From assembly GCA_002914845.1 (NCBI GenBank), contig JXTC01000020.1, forward strand, positions 1,616,019-1,680,018: 64,000 bases of DNA, read 5' to 3'. Shown here in pieces: positions 1-11,611 of this stretch. The notes below the pieces were generated by a model. That model had not been told where the DNA came from, made no database searches, and saw only the letters and a list, made by a program, of their open reading frames with translations. How positions within the stretch are numbered: the first letter of the stretch is position 1; each line of letters opens with the position of its first letter. This DNA comes from Trema orientale. Taxonomy: Eukaryota; Streptophyta; Magnoliopsida; Rosales; Cannabaceae. Position numbers and translations under genes: made by a program.

Positions 1-885
1 AATTAATATTTATCGGACATAAAAAAGTTAAAAAGTGATACACATACGATTAATGCAACTACTTCTACAAATAGTGAAAAAGGTATCTACCAAATGATAC
101 ACCAAAAAAAGCTTTTTAGCAATAAAAAAAACCTTATAACCACTTTCTACAATACGAAGTTATGAACAAGAATATATATATATAGGGCGCGTCTACAGTA
201 AAGGCGTCCCTACGTAAGGCTCTGTTTATACACCGTTTGATGGGAATCTGTGTATAAACAGATTCCCATCAAACGGTGTATAAACAGAGACCTTACGTAG
301 GGACGCTCTTACTATAGTCGCCTCCATATATATACCATATTTGTAAAATTTTAAAAAAAAAAAAAAACTCATTAATATTACTAATGTTCGTGTTATTTTT
401 TTGATGCATTTAAACAATTATTTAATTATATATTCATTAGAATCTAAAGGATTAAAAAATTATTATCTTTACGCATTTAGTAGACTAGCCTCAATTGGGA
501 CTGAAAGAAAAACACTTAAATTTATCACCAACTGGAGCTCACGTTCTTTTAGTTTTTTTCTCATGAAATCAGCACTAATATGATGGATATCATCTTTCCG
601 TTTTACAATTCAAAAATACTTAATATTCATCTAATTACTGATGATTTCCATCTTAATTTGATAGGAATAGTTTGCTTCTTGTCATGATACACGGATATAC
701 TTCAATTATAGTATTCGTTCAATATTTTTCCACAATATACACTAGTCTAAAAGGCGAATTTAAAGCCAAAAACATGGACCAATGATCCAAGACTATTCAG
801 AATCAATCAACAAATTTGTCCCTTAAGCTAGAAGATTAAATACGAGCTAATTTTAACATAAAAGCAGACCATATTGTTTCGGTTA
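1..885. other. AT-rich intergenic DNA downstream of gene 1
   Basis: This stretch lies downstream of the stop codon of the STIC2-like gene, which is read leftward. It is AT-rich. Apart from the palindromic MITE at 185-325 I see no coding region. The short open frame at 401-583 has no recognisable motif and is probably chance. The part nearest 885 probably includes the 3' untranslated region of the gene. Confidence 0.6.
185..325. mobile_element. Palindromic Mutator-type MITE, copy 1
   Basis: A 141-bp fold-back element. Its left arm (GGGCGCGTCTACAGTAAAGG and onward) is the near-perfect reverse complement of its right arm over about 67 bp, so almost the whole element is one hairpin. It is flanked on both sides by ATATATATA (176-184 and 326-334), a 9-bp target duplication typical of Mutator-like elements; the site is simple-sequence AT, so this alone is weak. 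A second copy at 12068-12239 with a more distinctive duplication supports the family assignment. No coding capacity. Confidence 0.85.
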
Positions 886-3430
886 TCACTTCAGCCCATC
901 ATTGAGGCCTTGTGGCATTCCTAAACTTTGGGCAAGATTGCTCATTCTCTCTTTCATGGCCTGAGAGATATTAAAAGCAACACAGCTATTAGAAACGATC
1001 AACAAGCAAAGAAGAGGGTCCCAATAGAGTATAATTAGGTTCTACCTGGACGCTCTTCTGGTGGGCATCCTTGTATGCTTCAGTAACCAAAAGAGAGAGT
1101 TTCTGCATTGAAGAAAGCACATGTAAATTCATAAACTTAAAAAAAAAAAGAAAAAGAAAAGGCTCTGGTCCCACACACACACCCACACCAAGAAGCACAT
1201 ATCGTTAACTGGAATGACAGTAAATAATCTCCACCTACTTCTGCCCCAAGTTCCATGGCAGCCTCGGTTATCTCGATGTGCACCGGCTGCTGGTTACCAG
1301 AGAGTGTTGCCTAGAGAAAAATCATCAGATATTCATTGGTTAGTTCTTAGCAATTTTCTTATGATGACGAAAACTAGGAATCAGATTCCATCCATGTACT
1401 CTGATATACTGAAAAATAAGATAAGAAAGCATGTTTACATTTTTATATTTATCCGACAAAAACTTAGAATTCCACTGACGACATGGAGTAGCTTTGTCTC
1501 CTTTCTAAAAGGGCAGTTTTGGCTATAAAATGTTCGTCTGTTCTTTCTCATGCTACTAACCCGATAAAGATGAAAAAAAAAAAGACAAAAATTCTTAGGT
1601 TCCCGAACTTGGTCATATTCATCAGGTACGATCATAGGACCGCCTTTACAGCTTATGCAGAATCAGATTTGCGGAAAAAGAAACTCAAGGAAACAAGTAA
1701 ACCACACCTTTATAAGCTCGTCTTCGCAATAACCATCAAACTCTGCTCTGAAAAACAGAAGGAAAATGAAAAGAGGTTGACTTCATGCTAAAAATGGAAT
1801 ATTACCATCAGATGAAAATAAAAAACAACAATAAGAAACATACGCGGCAAGCTCTTTCTGCACACGTACTGCCTCAACTTGAACCACCATTTGGGCTTTC
1901 TTAACAGTTTCGTAGAGATTTTGCATATTACCCAGTATTCCCGCCTGAATTCAAATAGCACACAAGGAAATTGAGGGGGAAAAATGCAGCATCTTGGCAC
2001 CATGGTTTTGTTTACATAAAACAGTGCACTCAAACTCATTTTGGACCAATGTGCCTACTGGGGGTCAGAAGGAAACGACTAAAAGTAAATGGAGTAGCAC
2101 CTAGAGAAAATCAAAGGACGCACGAATACGGGGGATATGATATGTTCCAAACATGCAACATAACTTTTTACTCGTGATCTTTCCTCCTCTTCTATTTTCA
2201 AAAAAATTACCTTGTGTTACGCAAGAGGCTATGGTTTCAATTTCATCACAACTTGGTTGAAGAGCAGTTCCATTAGTTATAACTGAATCAAATTAAAAAG
2301 GATTACCTCTAGTTAGCATATGCATGCTCAAATGGCTTGTGAATGTGAAGTTACATAGGGCAACAGAATCCTAGAGTTTGACTATATTAATACAACTACT
2401 GTCAAGAACTAAAATTTATTCAATATACTAGTCTAGCTAATAATTAACCAGATTACGACGGTATAGTTGCTAAACCTTTGCAGTTCCATCATCACTCCTT
2501 TCATTGCTATCCTTCTTCCCACCAAATAAGCCATTCAAACGAAGAGATCTGGTACTCCTCTGAGTCTTATGACTAGGCCAAGACAACACCAAGGGACGAC
2601 CTTTACATGAGTCGGCTTCACCTGAATGCATTATAGGATGTTAAGCTTGATTTGCATAAGAGCCTATGCTACAAGTTTGTAAGGAAATATTCATTGTCTC
2701 TAAGGTCTTATTCACCAAAGGGAAAAGGTTTGGAGATAAACAGCTTGATTACTAAACATGTAACAGATACAATAACAACACACCTGAATGAATGAAGGGG
2801 GAAATAACTACCTTTATTTCTATTCCCATTAGAGCTCATTACGGAATAGTAAAAATGTCCTAAGAACATTAAACAACAAAAAATCGAATCCTACAAACTC
2901 TTGAGATACAAAATCAAGTTAAGACGAAGGAAAAACCACATTGGAACCTGAAAGGCTCGTTTGCACAGTACCAAGACAAGTATACGCATGTGATCACATA
3001 ATGGCCTGACAATTCTGTCACAAATTCACAACTTGCAGAAGTCCTACTCCTAACTGACTAAACCAAATGTATTCCGTACATGATACTGTTCATGAGTAAA
3101 AATATCAAACCTTTCATTAACTCATAATTCTTAAAACTTCTCACGCGTCTTAAGAAACTGAGAGAAAAAAACCAATATCTAAGAAGATGGGTCTGTTCAA
3201 TTATGCTACAATAAGATGCTATTGGCTTTTTCATCATTAAAAGAGACTGAATTGAGCGTAAAGAAAAGAACCCACAAAGGGTTATCGATATTTCGTAGAA
3301 CAGAGAACACGAAAACGTAAATTGGCATCGAATTAAAGCGGCAAAACTTACAGAAAGAGAGGCGGGTTCTGGGTTCAGCGAGTCGGTGGGAGTTTGAAAG
3401 GTGTGAGGTCAAAGCAGTGGTGGAAGCCAT
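886..3430 (-). CDS. STIC2: Chloroplast YbaB/EbfC-family nucleoid-associated protein (STIC2-like)
   Basis: Seven coding exons on the minus strand: 3352-3430, 2476-2621, 1844-1944, 1708-1747, 1239-1310, 1046-1102, 886-960. All introns are GT-AG and the joins give 189 aa with no frame break. Residues 1 to about 55 are rich in Ser, Arg and Thr and look like a plastid transit peptide. A GLFGGKKD segment follows, then the YbaB/EbfC domain: AGILGNMQNLYETVKKAQ, a helix reading VQVEAVRVQKELAA, then AEFDGYCEDELIK and LSGNQQPV. The C terminus reads KERMSNLAQSLGMPQG. Family knowledge: bacterial YbaB binds DNA as a dimer; Arabidopsis STIC2 (At2g24020) and its paralogue At4g30620 are stromal and linked to thylakoid membrane-protein insertion with ALB4 and cpSRP54. 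The orthologue could be either paralogue. The first ATG of exon 1 is used as start. Confidence 0.93.
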
Positions 3431-5422
3431 TAGAGGCTGATGAAGAAAAAGCACAAGGCGGTTCAAACTTGAAAAGGAAGATAAAGAAAAAGAAGTTTAG
3501 AGCAGGAGGGCAGGGCAGCGTTCCAATTTCCAAATCGTCCGAGTTTGAAGTTTGTGGATGCCATTTTTGTACTATTGGGCCCTTTGACCACACCCTAGCC
3601 GTTGCCTCCATCGACCCATTGGGCGCCTTTAAGCCCGACAATGGATATCTGCACCAGCCCATTAAAAATTTATTTGTGAAAATTAGGCCTTATACAGTAT
3701 TCTGAGAACAAAATTTGAAAAATACGGTGGGCTGTGTTTTTTCAGATCAGGTACAGTTTTTATTCAAAAAATACCATTTTTCAAAATATGTTAGAAAAAT
3801 ACAATTATTTAAAATAGTAACTAGCAACGGATAACTACTAATTAGTAACCAAAAGTACTTATAATTGGTAACTTGTAATCGATAACTTATAACCGGTAAC
3901 CAGTTTTTATATACTAGTAGTTAGTAACTATTTTGAAAATTGTATTTTTCTTTAAAAAAATTAAAAAGTGATACTTTTTTATCATACAGAAATTAGGAAA
4001 AAAATCCAACCTCTGTACTTTTGTAATTCTTTTGGATTTTTTAGGTAAAAATGTTAAAAACCTTTTTTATCTTCGTGGAAGAAATAAAATCGTGTGTTTT
4101 TTTTTTAGGGAATTTATTTTCTTTTTATATCAACAAAGACAACAGCTAAAATAATAATAGGAATAAGAATAGAGAAAAGGGCAGTACTCATTAGAAAAAA
4201 AAAAAAATCACTTTCAAGATCTTTTAGAACTCAAAAGTGACGATTACGATTGTTTAAATGAATTTTTAGAAATTTCTAAAAATTTTACTTGAAAAAATAA
4301 AAACTATAGGCCCCATTTATTTCACTCATTCAATTCCATTTAAATAGAAAACTCATTGGAATAGACGTTTATTTCAACAATTCTAATTTTTTTATTCAAA
4401 TGGTCTTTTGAACTAGAAATTTATTTCAACAATTCAATTTTTTTTATTCAAATGACTCATTAGTCACGTCAACTATTTGAATGAATTTTTATCTTCAAAT
4501 CAAAATAGAACCTAAGAAGTGTTTTTGAATAATCTATTCTAATTACAACACATTCCACTTTGTTTTACTTCAATATCTCACATTCTAATTATATCTTATT
4601 CCACAGTTTAAGTCTCACATTCCAATTATATCTTCTTCTACAATTTAAATTGGTGAGCTAAACCGGGCCATAATTCTCACTAACGATACTAGTGTTCATT
4701 TTGTTCTTCAAATCTCCCTGCGCACCAAAGGAATGCCATGTTCAATTCTAGACCACCTAATCCTCAACCACCCCCACCTTCCCTTTTTTTTTTCCCCGAG
4801 AAAACCCTCTTTCTATTTATGTAGCAAACATCTCGCTCATTTTCTTAAAACCACCTAAATAAGTTGTGCTTTTTAGAGATAACAGCATTGTCATTGTTTC
4901 ATCATCATCGTCATCGTTCATCATCATCATCATTATTATCCAACATCCACACATACATGAAAAACAAGCAAACTATGTATGTTGGTTCACACAGCAAAAT
5001 CTCCAACAAGAACGATCAAGATGACCTCAAAATATTACAGTTCATAAACCAGCTTCAGAAAATCTTCACCACGGCCCAAATGTCCAAAGAAGGCAAATCT
5101 CCAGATGCATAGGAGGAACATCCAATACATTTCCGCTGTAAAAGGCCTTGCAAAATGCTAATTATTTTCTACACCTGACTGGAGATTCTTTCTCACCAAA
5201 CAAGGGGAGAAATTCTCACAAAGTTCTTTTGCAGAAAGCAAGAAACCAGAAAATCCTGCACGAGGACTAATTGCCGCTACAAACTTAGCATTTGTTCGAG
5301 GAGAGAAATAAATAAACTTTGCCAGCAAAATGAATGAATAAATAAAGAAATACTTTAAAAGGAGAAAACAAAATCACAACGAGACTTGACTCTTTCAAAG
5401 GAACAAATAAGTATACTACTTA
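3431..5422. other. Intergenic spacer between genes 1 and 2
   Basis: The first about 300 bp are the promoter and 5' leader of the STIC2-like gene. AT-rich repeat material follows: a degenerate inverted-repeat MITE around 3740-3990 with many AGTAAC/GGTAAC motifs, and the possible element at 4309-4666. From about 4690 to 5420 there is unassigned sequence with an ATC/CAT trinucleotide run (4905-4940). Part of it may be 3' untranslated region or a non-coding transcript from the C1D-like gene. I see no supported coding region; the frame at 4864-5112 has no ATG at its start. Confidence 0.5.
4309..4666. mobile_element. Possible MITE with GGCCC-type ends
   Basis: The left end GGCCCCATTTATTTCACTCA and the reverse complement of the right end (TGGCCCGGTTTAGCTCACCA) are imperfect terminal inverted repeats. 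The sequence between them is AT-rich with repeated ATTCCA and TTATTCAAATGG motifs and has no open frame. The target duplication is not clear (TA or TAT at most), so the superfamily is uncertain. PIF/Harbinger or Tc1/mariner-type MITEs are both possible. Confidence 0.4.
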
Positions 5423-6305
5423 GGTGACGTTTGGTTGCTAAACAGAAATGAAAAGGGATTGAGAATAATATTAGGAATGGAATGAAAAAGAAAATTGATT
5501 GAGTTATTTGGTTGACATATTGGAATCAGTGTCTGAATGGGGATTACCATGTTTGGTTTATTATGGAATCAAATGGAATTAACATTATATAGACAAAAAT
5601 ACCCCTACTATTAGAAAATTGGTACAAATGTTAAATTAGTACAAAAATTGATTCATTTATTTATTTGTATTTTTTGCAATAGAAAATTCTTTTAAAAAAA
5701 ATAAAAATTTTAAAGATAGATATATCAAATCTGTTCTTTTTTATTATTATAAATTATGGTAAAAATTATATATTTATATATAGTATATGAGTGTGAAGTA
5801 GCATTACCTGGTTCATAATACAGCATAAAAGTGCGGCACTATCTGGTTAATAATACAGCATAAAAATGTATTGGATATTCTACAATTCATTGAGATTTCT
5901 TTTTCCGTTAGGAGTACATAATTTCAGAAAATAACACATCAGACCGTGCACGGCCTGATATGTTATTTTCAGAATCCTGAATAACACATCAGACCGTGCA
6001 CAGTCTGATATGTTATTTTCTGAAATTATGTTAGTAGTTTGAGAATTTTATAATTATTTTAAATAAATATATTTTTTATTTTGTTGATGAAGAAGGGGCA
6101 AATATGGCATAATAAAAATAGAGATGGAAATGAATAACCTTTCCACTAGTTTAATTTAGGAAAGTCAATTCCATCAAATAGATGAATTATTATTCCAAAG
6201 GAATGACTTTTCCATAGTCAAAAGGCAAAACCAAACAATGAAATGGGTACTATTCATTCCATTCCATTCCATTCCTTTGTCTGTTACCTCCAACCAAACA
6301 CTACC
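5423..6305. mobile_element. PIF/Harbinger-type MITE
   Basis: An 883-bp element with TTA target duplications (5420-5422 and 6306-6308). Its ends are GGTGACGTTTGGTTGCTAAA on the left and, read inward from the right, GGTAGTGTTTGGTTGGAGGT. The subterminal regions carry repeated GGAATGGAATG / CATTCCATTCC motifs, the same style as the two larger Harbinger elements in this window. No transposase remains. A separate palindrome sits inside it (5916-6031). The element lies just downstream of the C1D-like gene. Confidence 0.8.
5916..6031. repeat. Nested 116-bp palindrome, probable small MITE
   Basis: The sequence starting ACATAATTTCAGAAAATAAC is mirrored at the other end as its reverse complement. The unit AATAACACATCAGACCGTGC occurs twice in direct order, each followed by its own inverted half, so the whole can fold into one long hairpin or two shorter ones. 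It is flanked by GTTAGGAGT (left) and GTTAGTAGT (right), a 9-bp duplication with one mismatch, which suggests a small Mutator-type insertion into the Harbinger MITE. Confidence 0.6.
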
Positions 6306-6791
6306 TTATGTTTCTGAGTGCTCTCCACTTTCCACACAATAAGGACCCTATATCAGCCATTTTAGATAGCTTACAGTACAAAAGCCAATAGTAATTTTGT
6401 AGGCTTCTTACCCTGCCTGATTTCAAAGTAAGGACCATGAATAACTGAAAATCAGGTACAAAATTCCTAGAGCTATCTTGGTGGAGGCAAAAGGTCATCT
6501 TCAGATAGATTTGAAGCCACAGATGAAAACAAAAAATAGAAGGAAGAGATTATACATGCCAATTAGTGTGCCATTTGATAAATTATGACCAATTTTGAAG
6601 TGGTGGCAAAAGCAACGAAATTTTGGTTAAGTATTTCTTTTGTGATAATAAGCAACTACACGGTTTCCTTATTCTCCAATTTTTTCTCGAGTTATCACTG
6701 AAATCAAAACAAACATCAAAACAACCACTCAGTAAGAGAGGAAACGGCAAACTTACCAAAGATATATCAGGAAAATCAGCCCATAGCTGTC

Positions 6792-8172
6792 TTATTCTTC
6801 TGATGTCTCTTCATCTTCTAAAGCCTCGGCCCGTAGAGGTCCCTTAAAACCACTTTTATTATCACCAAGAAGCTCCCGGGCTGCTTTCTCAAGAAATTCC
6901 TTGGCAGCATTTTGAACAGATTTTTTCTCAGTTGATTGATACTTCCTCTTCTTTTGGACATTTTTCTCTAGAAAATTTATCCTTTTCCCCTCCCCTTTAC
7001 TAATACTTCTCATACTTTGCTTTTGTTCTGCACAATATTGATCAAATCTTCAATTCAGTTGTATCAAGAATCAAGATTGCACTTGCACAAGTCATAGACC
7101 TAGCAAAAAAGTATACAATCACTAACCTGGGGTAAGGTCAGGCAAAGAATGCTCAATGAAACGGGTTGCTGCCTGATAGTTTAAAGTGCTAGAAGGTCGA
7201 ACAGGCGCTTCAAGAATATATTCAAACTCTCAATAACAGGAAATCGGAAAAAAAAAAAAAAAAAAAAGTCCAGCAAAAGGATTTTATTGATGCAAAAAGA
7301 AAAGTTCCCAAAGAGATTCAGAATCTAAACATAAACATATTTTACACCGCAACCGGTCGTATATATCATGCATAGCATCATCTTCCCTTCTTGTTTCATG
7401 AAAACTTCTCATCATTCAGCCATGTGAGATTTTACGTGTACAAGTAAAACTAGACACAATGTATGCGTAACAAGTATGATCCACGGAGAATGACATTGCA
7501 AAAAAAAACAAAAAGTTCTTACCTCTGCTCAAACCTATAAATCGTTCTAGCTTATCTTGATACAAGCTTAATCTCTCCTTCATCAAAGAAAAGAAAAAGA
7601 ACCCATTAAATTTCGTGAGACTCGTAGCAAAACCTCAAGACAGAGAAAACCCTAAAACTCAAACGCAAAAATCAAACCTATGATTATACATTTCAAAGGG
7701 GAGATACCCACTTCAGATTATAAAACTCAAATTTCTAAACAGAGATAAACAACAAAATTAAACAAACAAAAAAAAAAAACACAGCATTCGAAAACGTACT
7801 AGCTCGGATTTGACTGGATGCTCATCTGGGTCAACTCCACTACATCTCAACCTCACTGGAAAACAACGTAATCAAAACTTAAAATCAACGAGATAAACAA
7901 TACTCAAAATCGAACTCAAACGGAAACTAGTCGAAAATGGGCTAAAACCGAGTAAGGGGTTTACATGTGAAAAGGGTCGTGGTGGCTCTAGCGAGCAAAA
8001 GCAGAGACTCGGCGCGTTGCAGAGGCGGCATTTGGGCGAGGACATCTGGGTCTGAGAGAGACAAGAACTCGAGAAAGTTGGCTCGAACCTCTTCTACGTG
8101 GACCAAGCTTCTCTTCACCGAATCCATTACCGACTCTGGTACTGCCGTGCTTTCTCTTCCGTCGAGCTCCAT
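6792..8172 (-). CDS. C1D/LRP1-type nuclear exosome cofactor (Sas10/Utp3/C1D family)
   Basis: Five coding exons on the minus strand: 7965-8172, 7800-7855, 7523-7577, 7127-7207, 6792-7027. They join in frame into 211 aa. The N-terminal half is the Sas10/Utp3/C1D domain: PESVMDSVKRSLVHVEEVRA, then PPLQRAESLLLLARATTTLF, then LRLRCSGVDPDEHPVKSELE and the helix RLSLYQDKLERFIGL. APVRPSSTLNYQAATRFIEH follows. The C-terminal third is basic and Lys-rich (EKNVQKKRKYQ, NAAKEFLEKAARELL) and ends in an acidic EDEETSEE tail. Family knowledge: C1D/Rrp47 binds RNA and assists the nuclear exosome nuclease Rrp6 in rRNA and snoRNA processing. The start is the first true ATG; a GTG five codons upstream was not used. 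A Mutator-type element begins 227 bp upstream of the ATG. Confidence 0.92.
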
Positions 8173-8398
8173 TGTTCTCTGAATCACTATCAGTCTTAGT
8201 TATCTGAGAGAGAAGAATCAAAAATTAGGGCACAAAGATTTCAGAGCAGCAGATATTTTAGATTGGGACTTCAGTTTCTACGGAAAAGTTCGCTAGAAAT
8301 GCCTTGGTTCTGATTGCGAGGGAGCTTAATGGCCGCAGACGGTCTAGGGTAATATAGGCAAAAGATAAATTAACTGATTCCGGCTTTGATAACCTTTT

Positions 8399-8976
8399 GG
8401 TTAATATCACCTTAGGTCCTCATTCTTTACCCGATATATCACTCAGATCCCCATTCAATTTTTTTGTAGCTTTTATGTCCTCGAACGTTTCATTTAAATA
8501 ACACGTTAGTCCTTTTATGCAATTTTCCGTTTGATTTTGTCGTTTAAACCACGTGGAGCTCACGTGTTCATTCAGCAAGGGCATTGGTGGTCATTTAACA
8601 TAAAAATTGGGGCTGACCCAACCTGGTCGTTTTCGTCTTCGATCTTCGTCTTCACGGCGTCGTGTACTGTACATATGATGTTCAGGTGCTTTAGCTTAAA
8701 GATCTCAATAATGGGTTTTTAATCTTGTGTATTGAATCTTCCATTATTTTGCACCTTGGTTCCGAAAATTTTGAAGCTGTTAATGATCCAATTTTTTTTG
8801 TTTTTCACATTCGAAGAAAAAGACTTCAGATTTTCCTTTTTTTGTGCTCTTTAATTCCATTAATTTCTGTGTGTATATGAATGTGGACATCACGAAGAAT
8901 TTGGGTTTTTAATGCATGTATGAAAAAGATTGATATATATGCATATCCTTTTTAATCTCATATGTGTATGTGTGTA

Positions 8977-9010
<34 letters not shown>

Positions 9011-9826
9011 TTTTTCTTAGAGAGCTCCTTCCACAACGTTTCTCCCAAAGGGAAAGGAAAGCAATATGGAGAGGAAAAGATCAAGAAGGCATCTCGGTTG
9101 TAACGATTATTGATTAAGACCTTCAAAGCTGCATTTCTTTATTCTTGTTGCCATCTTTTTCTCTGAGATTCGAGAATATAAACTTCTTTATGCAGTATTT
9201 TCCAAAACGTGGCTCCAACTATTTAAACCCAATATTTTCAAGTTCTTTGAATAGAAAACTGTTCCATATTTCTATTATTATTTTGCTAATGTGTCTAATG
9301 AAGGTACATATACTAATATATATTTGGTAGTTGAACATCTGGGTATTCATGTCTGAGATTTGAGAAAATCGAATTTTGAGTGGCAGCATCGATGGGTTTC
9401 TTCGAAGTCTCATGGTGCTTTGTCTTCGGTTCACATGGCGTCAAAGATCTCACTCTTAATCAACTTATGGGTCTTCTAGTAGCCTTGCTAGAACTCTAAC
9501 ATTATGCTAACAAGCTTTTGTTCGTCCAAGAACTGCAATCCATATGAAAGAATTTTCCCCATTTTGGGGTTCACAGCTGAGGACGAAGACGAGGAGGATG
9601 GGTTTTATTCGCTCCAATTTTTTGTGTGTAATGACTACGTACACCCTTGCTGAATGAACACGTGAGCTCCATGTGGGTTTAAACGGCAAAATCAAACCGG
9701 AAAATTGCATAAAGAACTAACGTGTTACTAAAATGAAAAGTTTGAGGATATAAAAGCTAGAAAAAATTGGATGGGGACTTAGGTGATACATCGGGTAAAG
9801 AGTGAGGACCCCATATGATATTAACC
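8399..9826. mobile_element. Non-autonomous Mutator-like element with long terminal inverted repeats
   Basis: The two ends are inverted repeats of roughly 200 bp. The left arm runs from GGTTAATATCACCTTAGGTC through AACACGTTAGTCC and GAGCTCACGTGTTCATTCAG; the right arm carries the same order in reverse complement. The flanks ATAACCTTTT (8389-8398) and ATAATCTTTT (9827-9836) are a 9-10 bp duplication with one mismatch. The 1.0-kb interior has a poly(T) and TA run (8970-9015) and no transposase. It lies 227 bp upstream of the C1D-like start codon, so it forms most of that gene's upstream region. Confidence 0.88.
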
Positions 9827-9836
9827 ATAATCTTTT

Positions 9837-11611
9837 AGAGTATCTATAAAAAGGCACCAATTCACTAGGTATGTTTTTTTTTTTTCTTCCTTTTTATTTT
9901 ATCTATCTATTGGTATTATTTTGCCTAATTAAAATAATAAAATTTATCACGTACGTCTTTTAGTATTAAATAATATGTATTTATTATTATTATTTTTTTC
10001 TAACTATTTAAATCATAATAGCTATTAGATAATGATCAAACGGCTAAAAAAAAATACCTAATGAGTTATGGCCTTATAATAAATTTTTTTTTAAAGATGT
10101 TGTTTTTATAGCTATTTAATAAATGGCCATTTTAAAATTTTATTTTAACAAATGGCCTTTTTTAGTTGATCTATTTTTGAAAAAATAAATCAATTTTATA
10201 GATTCCAAGTGGTTAGATAAATTTTAGAGTGATTGGTAAATAAGCTCATCTCAAATGTTAACTAATTTTTTATTATATTAAATATCCCAAACGAATAACT
10301 AAAAAAAAGTAATTATCATTTTTAAACCTATTGAAAAGGTAATGTTTAAAAAAAGCATAAGATACCTCTTTTTTTTTTTTTGTGAAAGGAAACAATTTTA
10401 TTAATACTCACATAAGGGCTATAATAGTCAATCAGGTTACATATAACCTCTTACAATGAGAATCAGAAAAATAATTCATAAATTTAAAGATAAAAACTCC
10501 TTCGGAGATTTCAGAACACCAGTTGTTCTCAACAACGATCTTGGAGAAAAAATCAATGAAGGATAAACTAGAGCTCTTTAATAGCTTATCTTGATTCTTC
10601 TTAATCTGAATTGGCACACTTAATTGATTTATTAGAGGAGATTCTGCTAATTCTGACCCGCCATGGTAACTACCTCTCCAAATCTGAATCAAATACATAT
10701 CTGGAGGATAACTACACTCTTGAAAAATAAAAAACTAAAAACAATATAAACTACCACAGATCTAGATCTATGAGGAAGACTGCCTCCCCACATGGGAGGA
10801 TTATTTGACAATAAAATTAAAAATGAACAAAAAAAAAAATAAACGGAGAAAAAACTATACATGAGAGAAAGAAAAACCCCCTGCCCGGTAGGAGAAGAAC
10901 CTGTTAGTGGAAAAGAAGCGGTTTCAAGGAGGAAACGTTGCTACTGGAGAAAGAGAGATCCGAGTTTTCATAAAATACTCTTATTAATTTTAAGGTATTT
11001 TTAAAGTTAGGTTTATATATAATAAAATAATTGACGTATAATTCGACCTCATTAGAATTATTTCTACCCTAAGTCGAATATGTAAATTACTGATGTAAAT
11101 TTTATTATGTGGTACACTTACTTGAATTTGATGGGTTTTTATTGTTATAAACAATGTGGGACATGAGACGAGGATTCCCAATTTAACATTTAGAGATAAA
11201 GAATCAAGTACCTCACCCCCGATTATATGTAACTTTTTATTTTTTTTATTTTAATATAAAAATAATCTACGTGGAATTTAAAAAAAAAAAAAAAAAGAGC
11301 CTTACAATATGTATAGATAAAAAATACAAGCTAAGGTTTATAATATCCAACTGTCATTTTATTTACAAATTTCTCGATCCTTTTTCTATCTCTCTTATTT
11401 TCACTTTTCAAAGCCACTACTTCTCAATCCAACATTCAACAATATTATATTAGAAGGTTAATACTAATGTAACTCTAATAAATTTGAATTAAAATTAGAG
11501 TTTTCAATGGAGGATAGTCTTTTATCACGAAGGGACAATAGTTTATCGGGGAACTTTGTTTAAATATCTTTCTCATTTAGCAATTTTAGTAAAAAGTCTC
11601 TCTTTTTTAAA
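9837..11611. other. AT-rich intergenic DNA with degraded repeat fragments
   Basis: No gene is supported. A segment at about 9860-10080 with AATAATAAAATTTATCACGT and ACGTCTTTTAGT motifs resembles, in reverse orientation, a segment near 44690-44850, so both are probably remnants of one short repeat family. The minus-strand open frame at 10432-10698 (residues such as SLSFIDFFSKIVVENNWCS) begins with a true ATG and may be a decayed retroelement fragment, but no diagnostic motif is present. From 10750 to 10980 there is GA-rich, slightly GC-richer sequence of unknown origin. Confidence 0.45.

Noticed and set aside
4864-5112. Plus-strand frame with a His/Ser-rich start
   Set aside because: It begins with GTG within a CAT/ATC repeat and shows no domain; it may overlap the 3' region of the C1D-like gene.
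10432-10698. Minus-strand 88-residue frame
   Set aside because: It starts with ATG and vaguely resembles a retroelement fragment, but has no reverse transcriptase, RNase H or gag motif, so it is not called as a gene.
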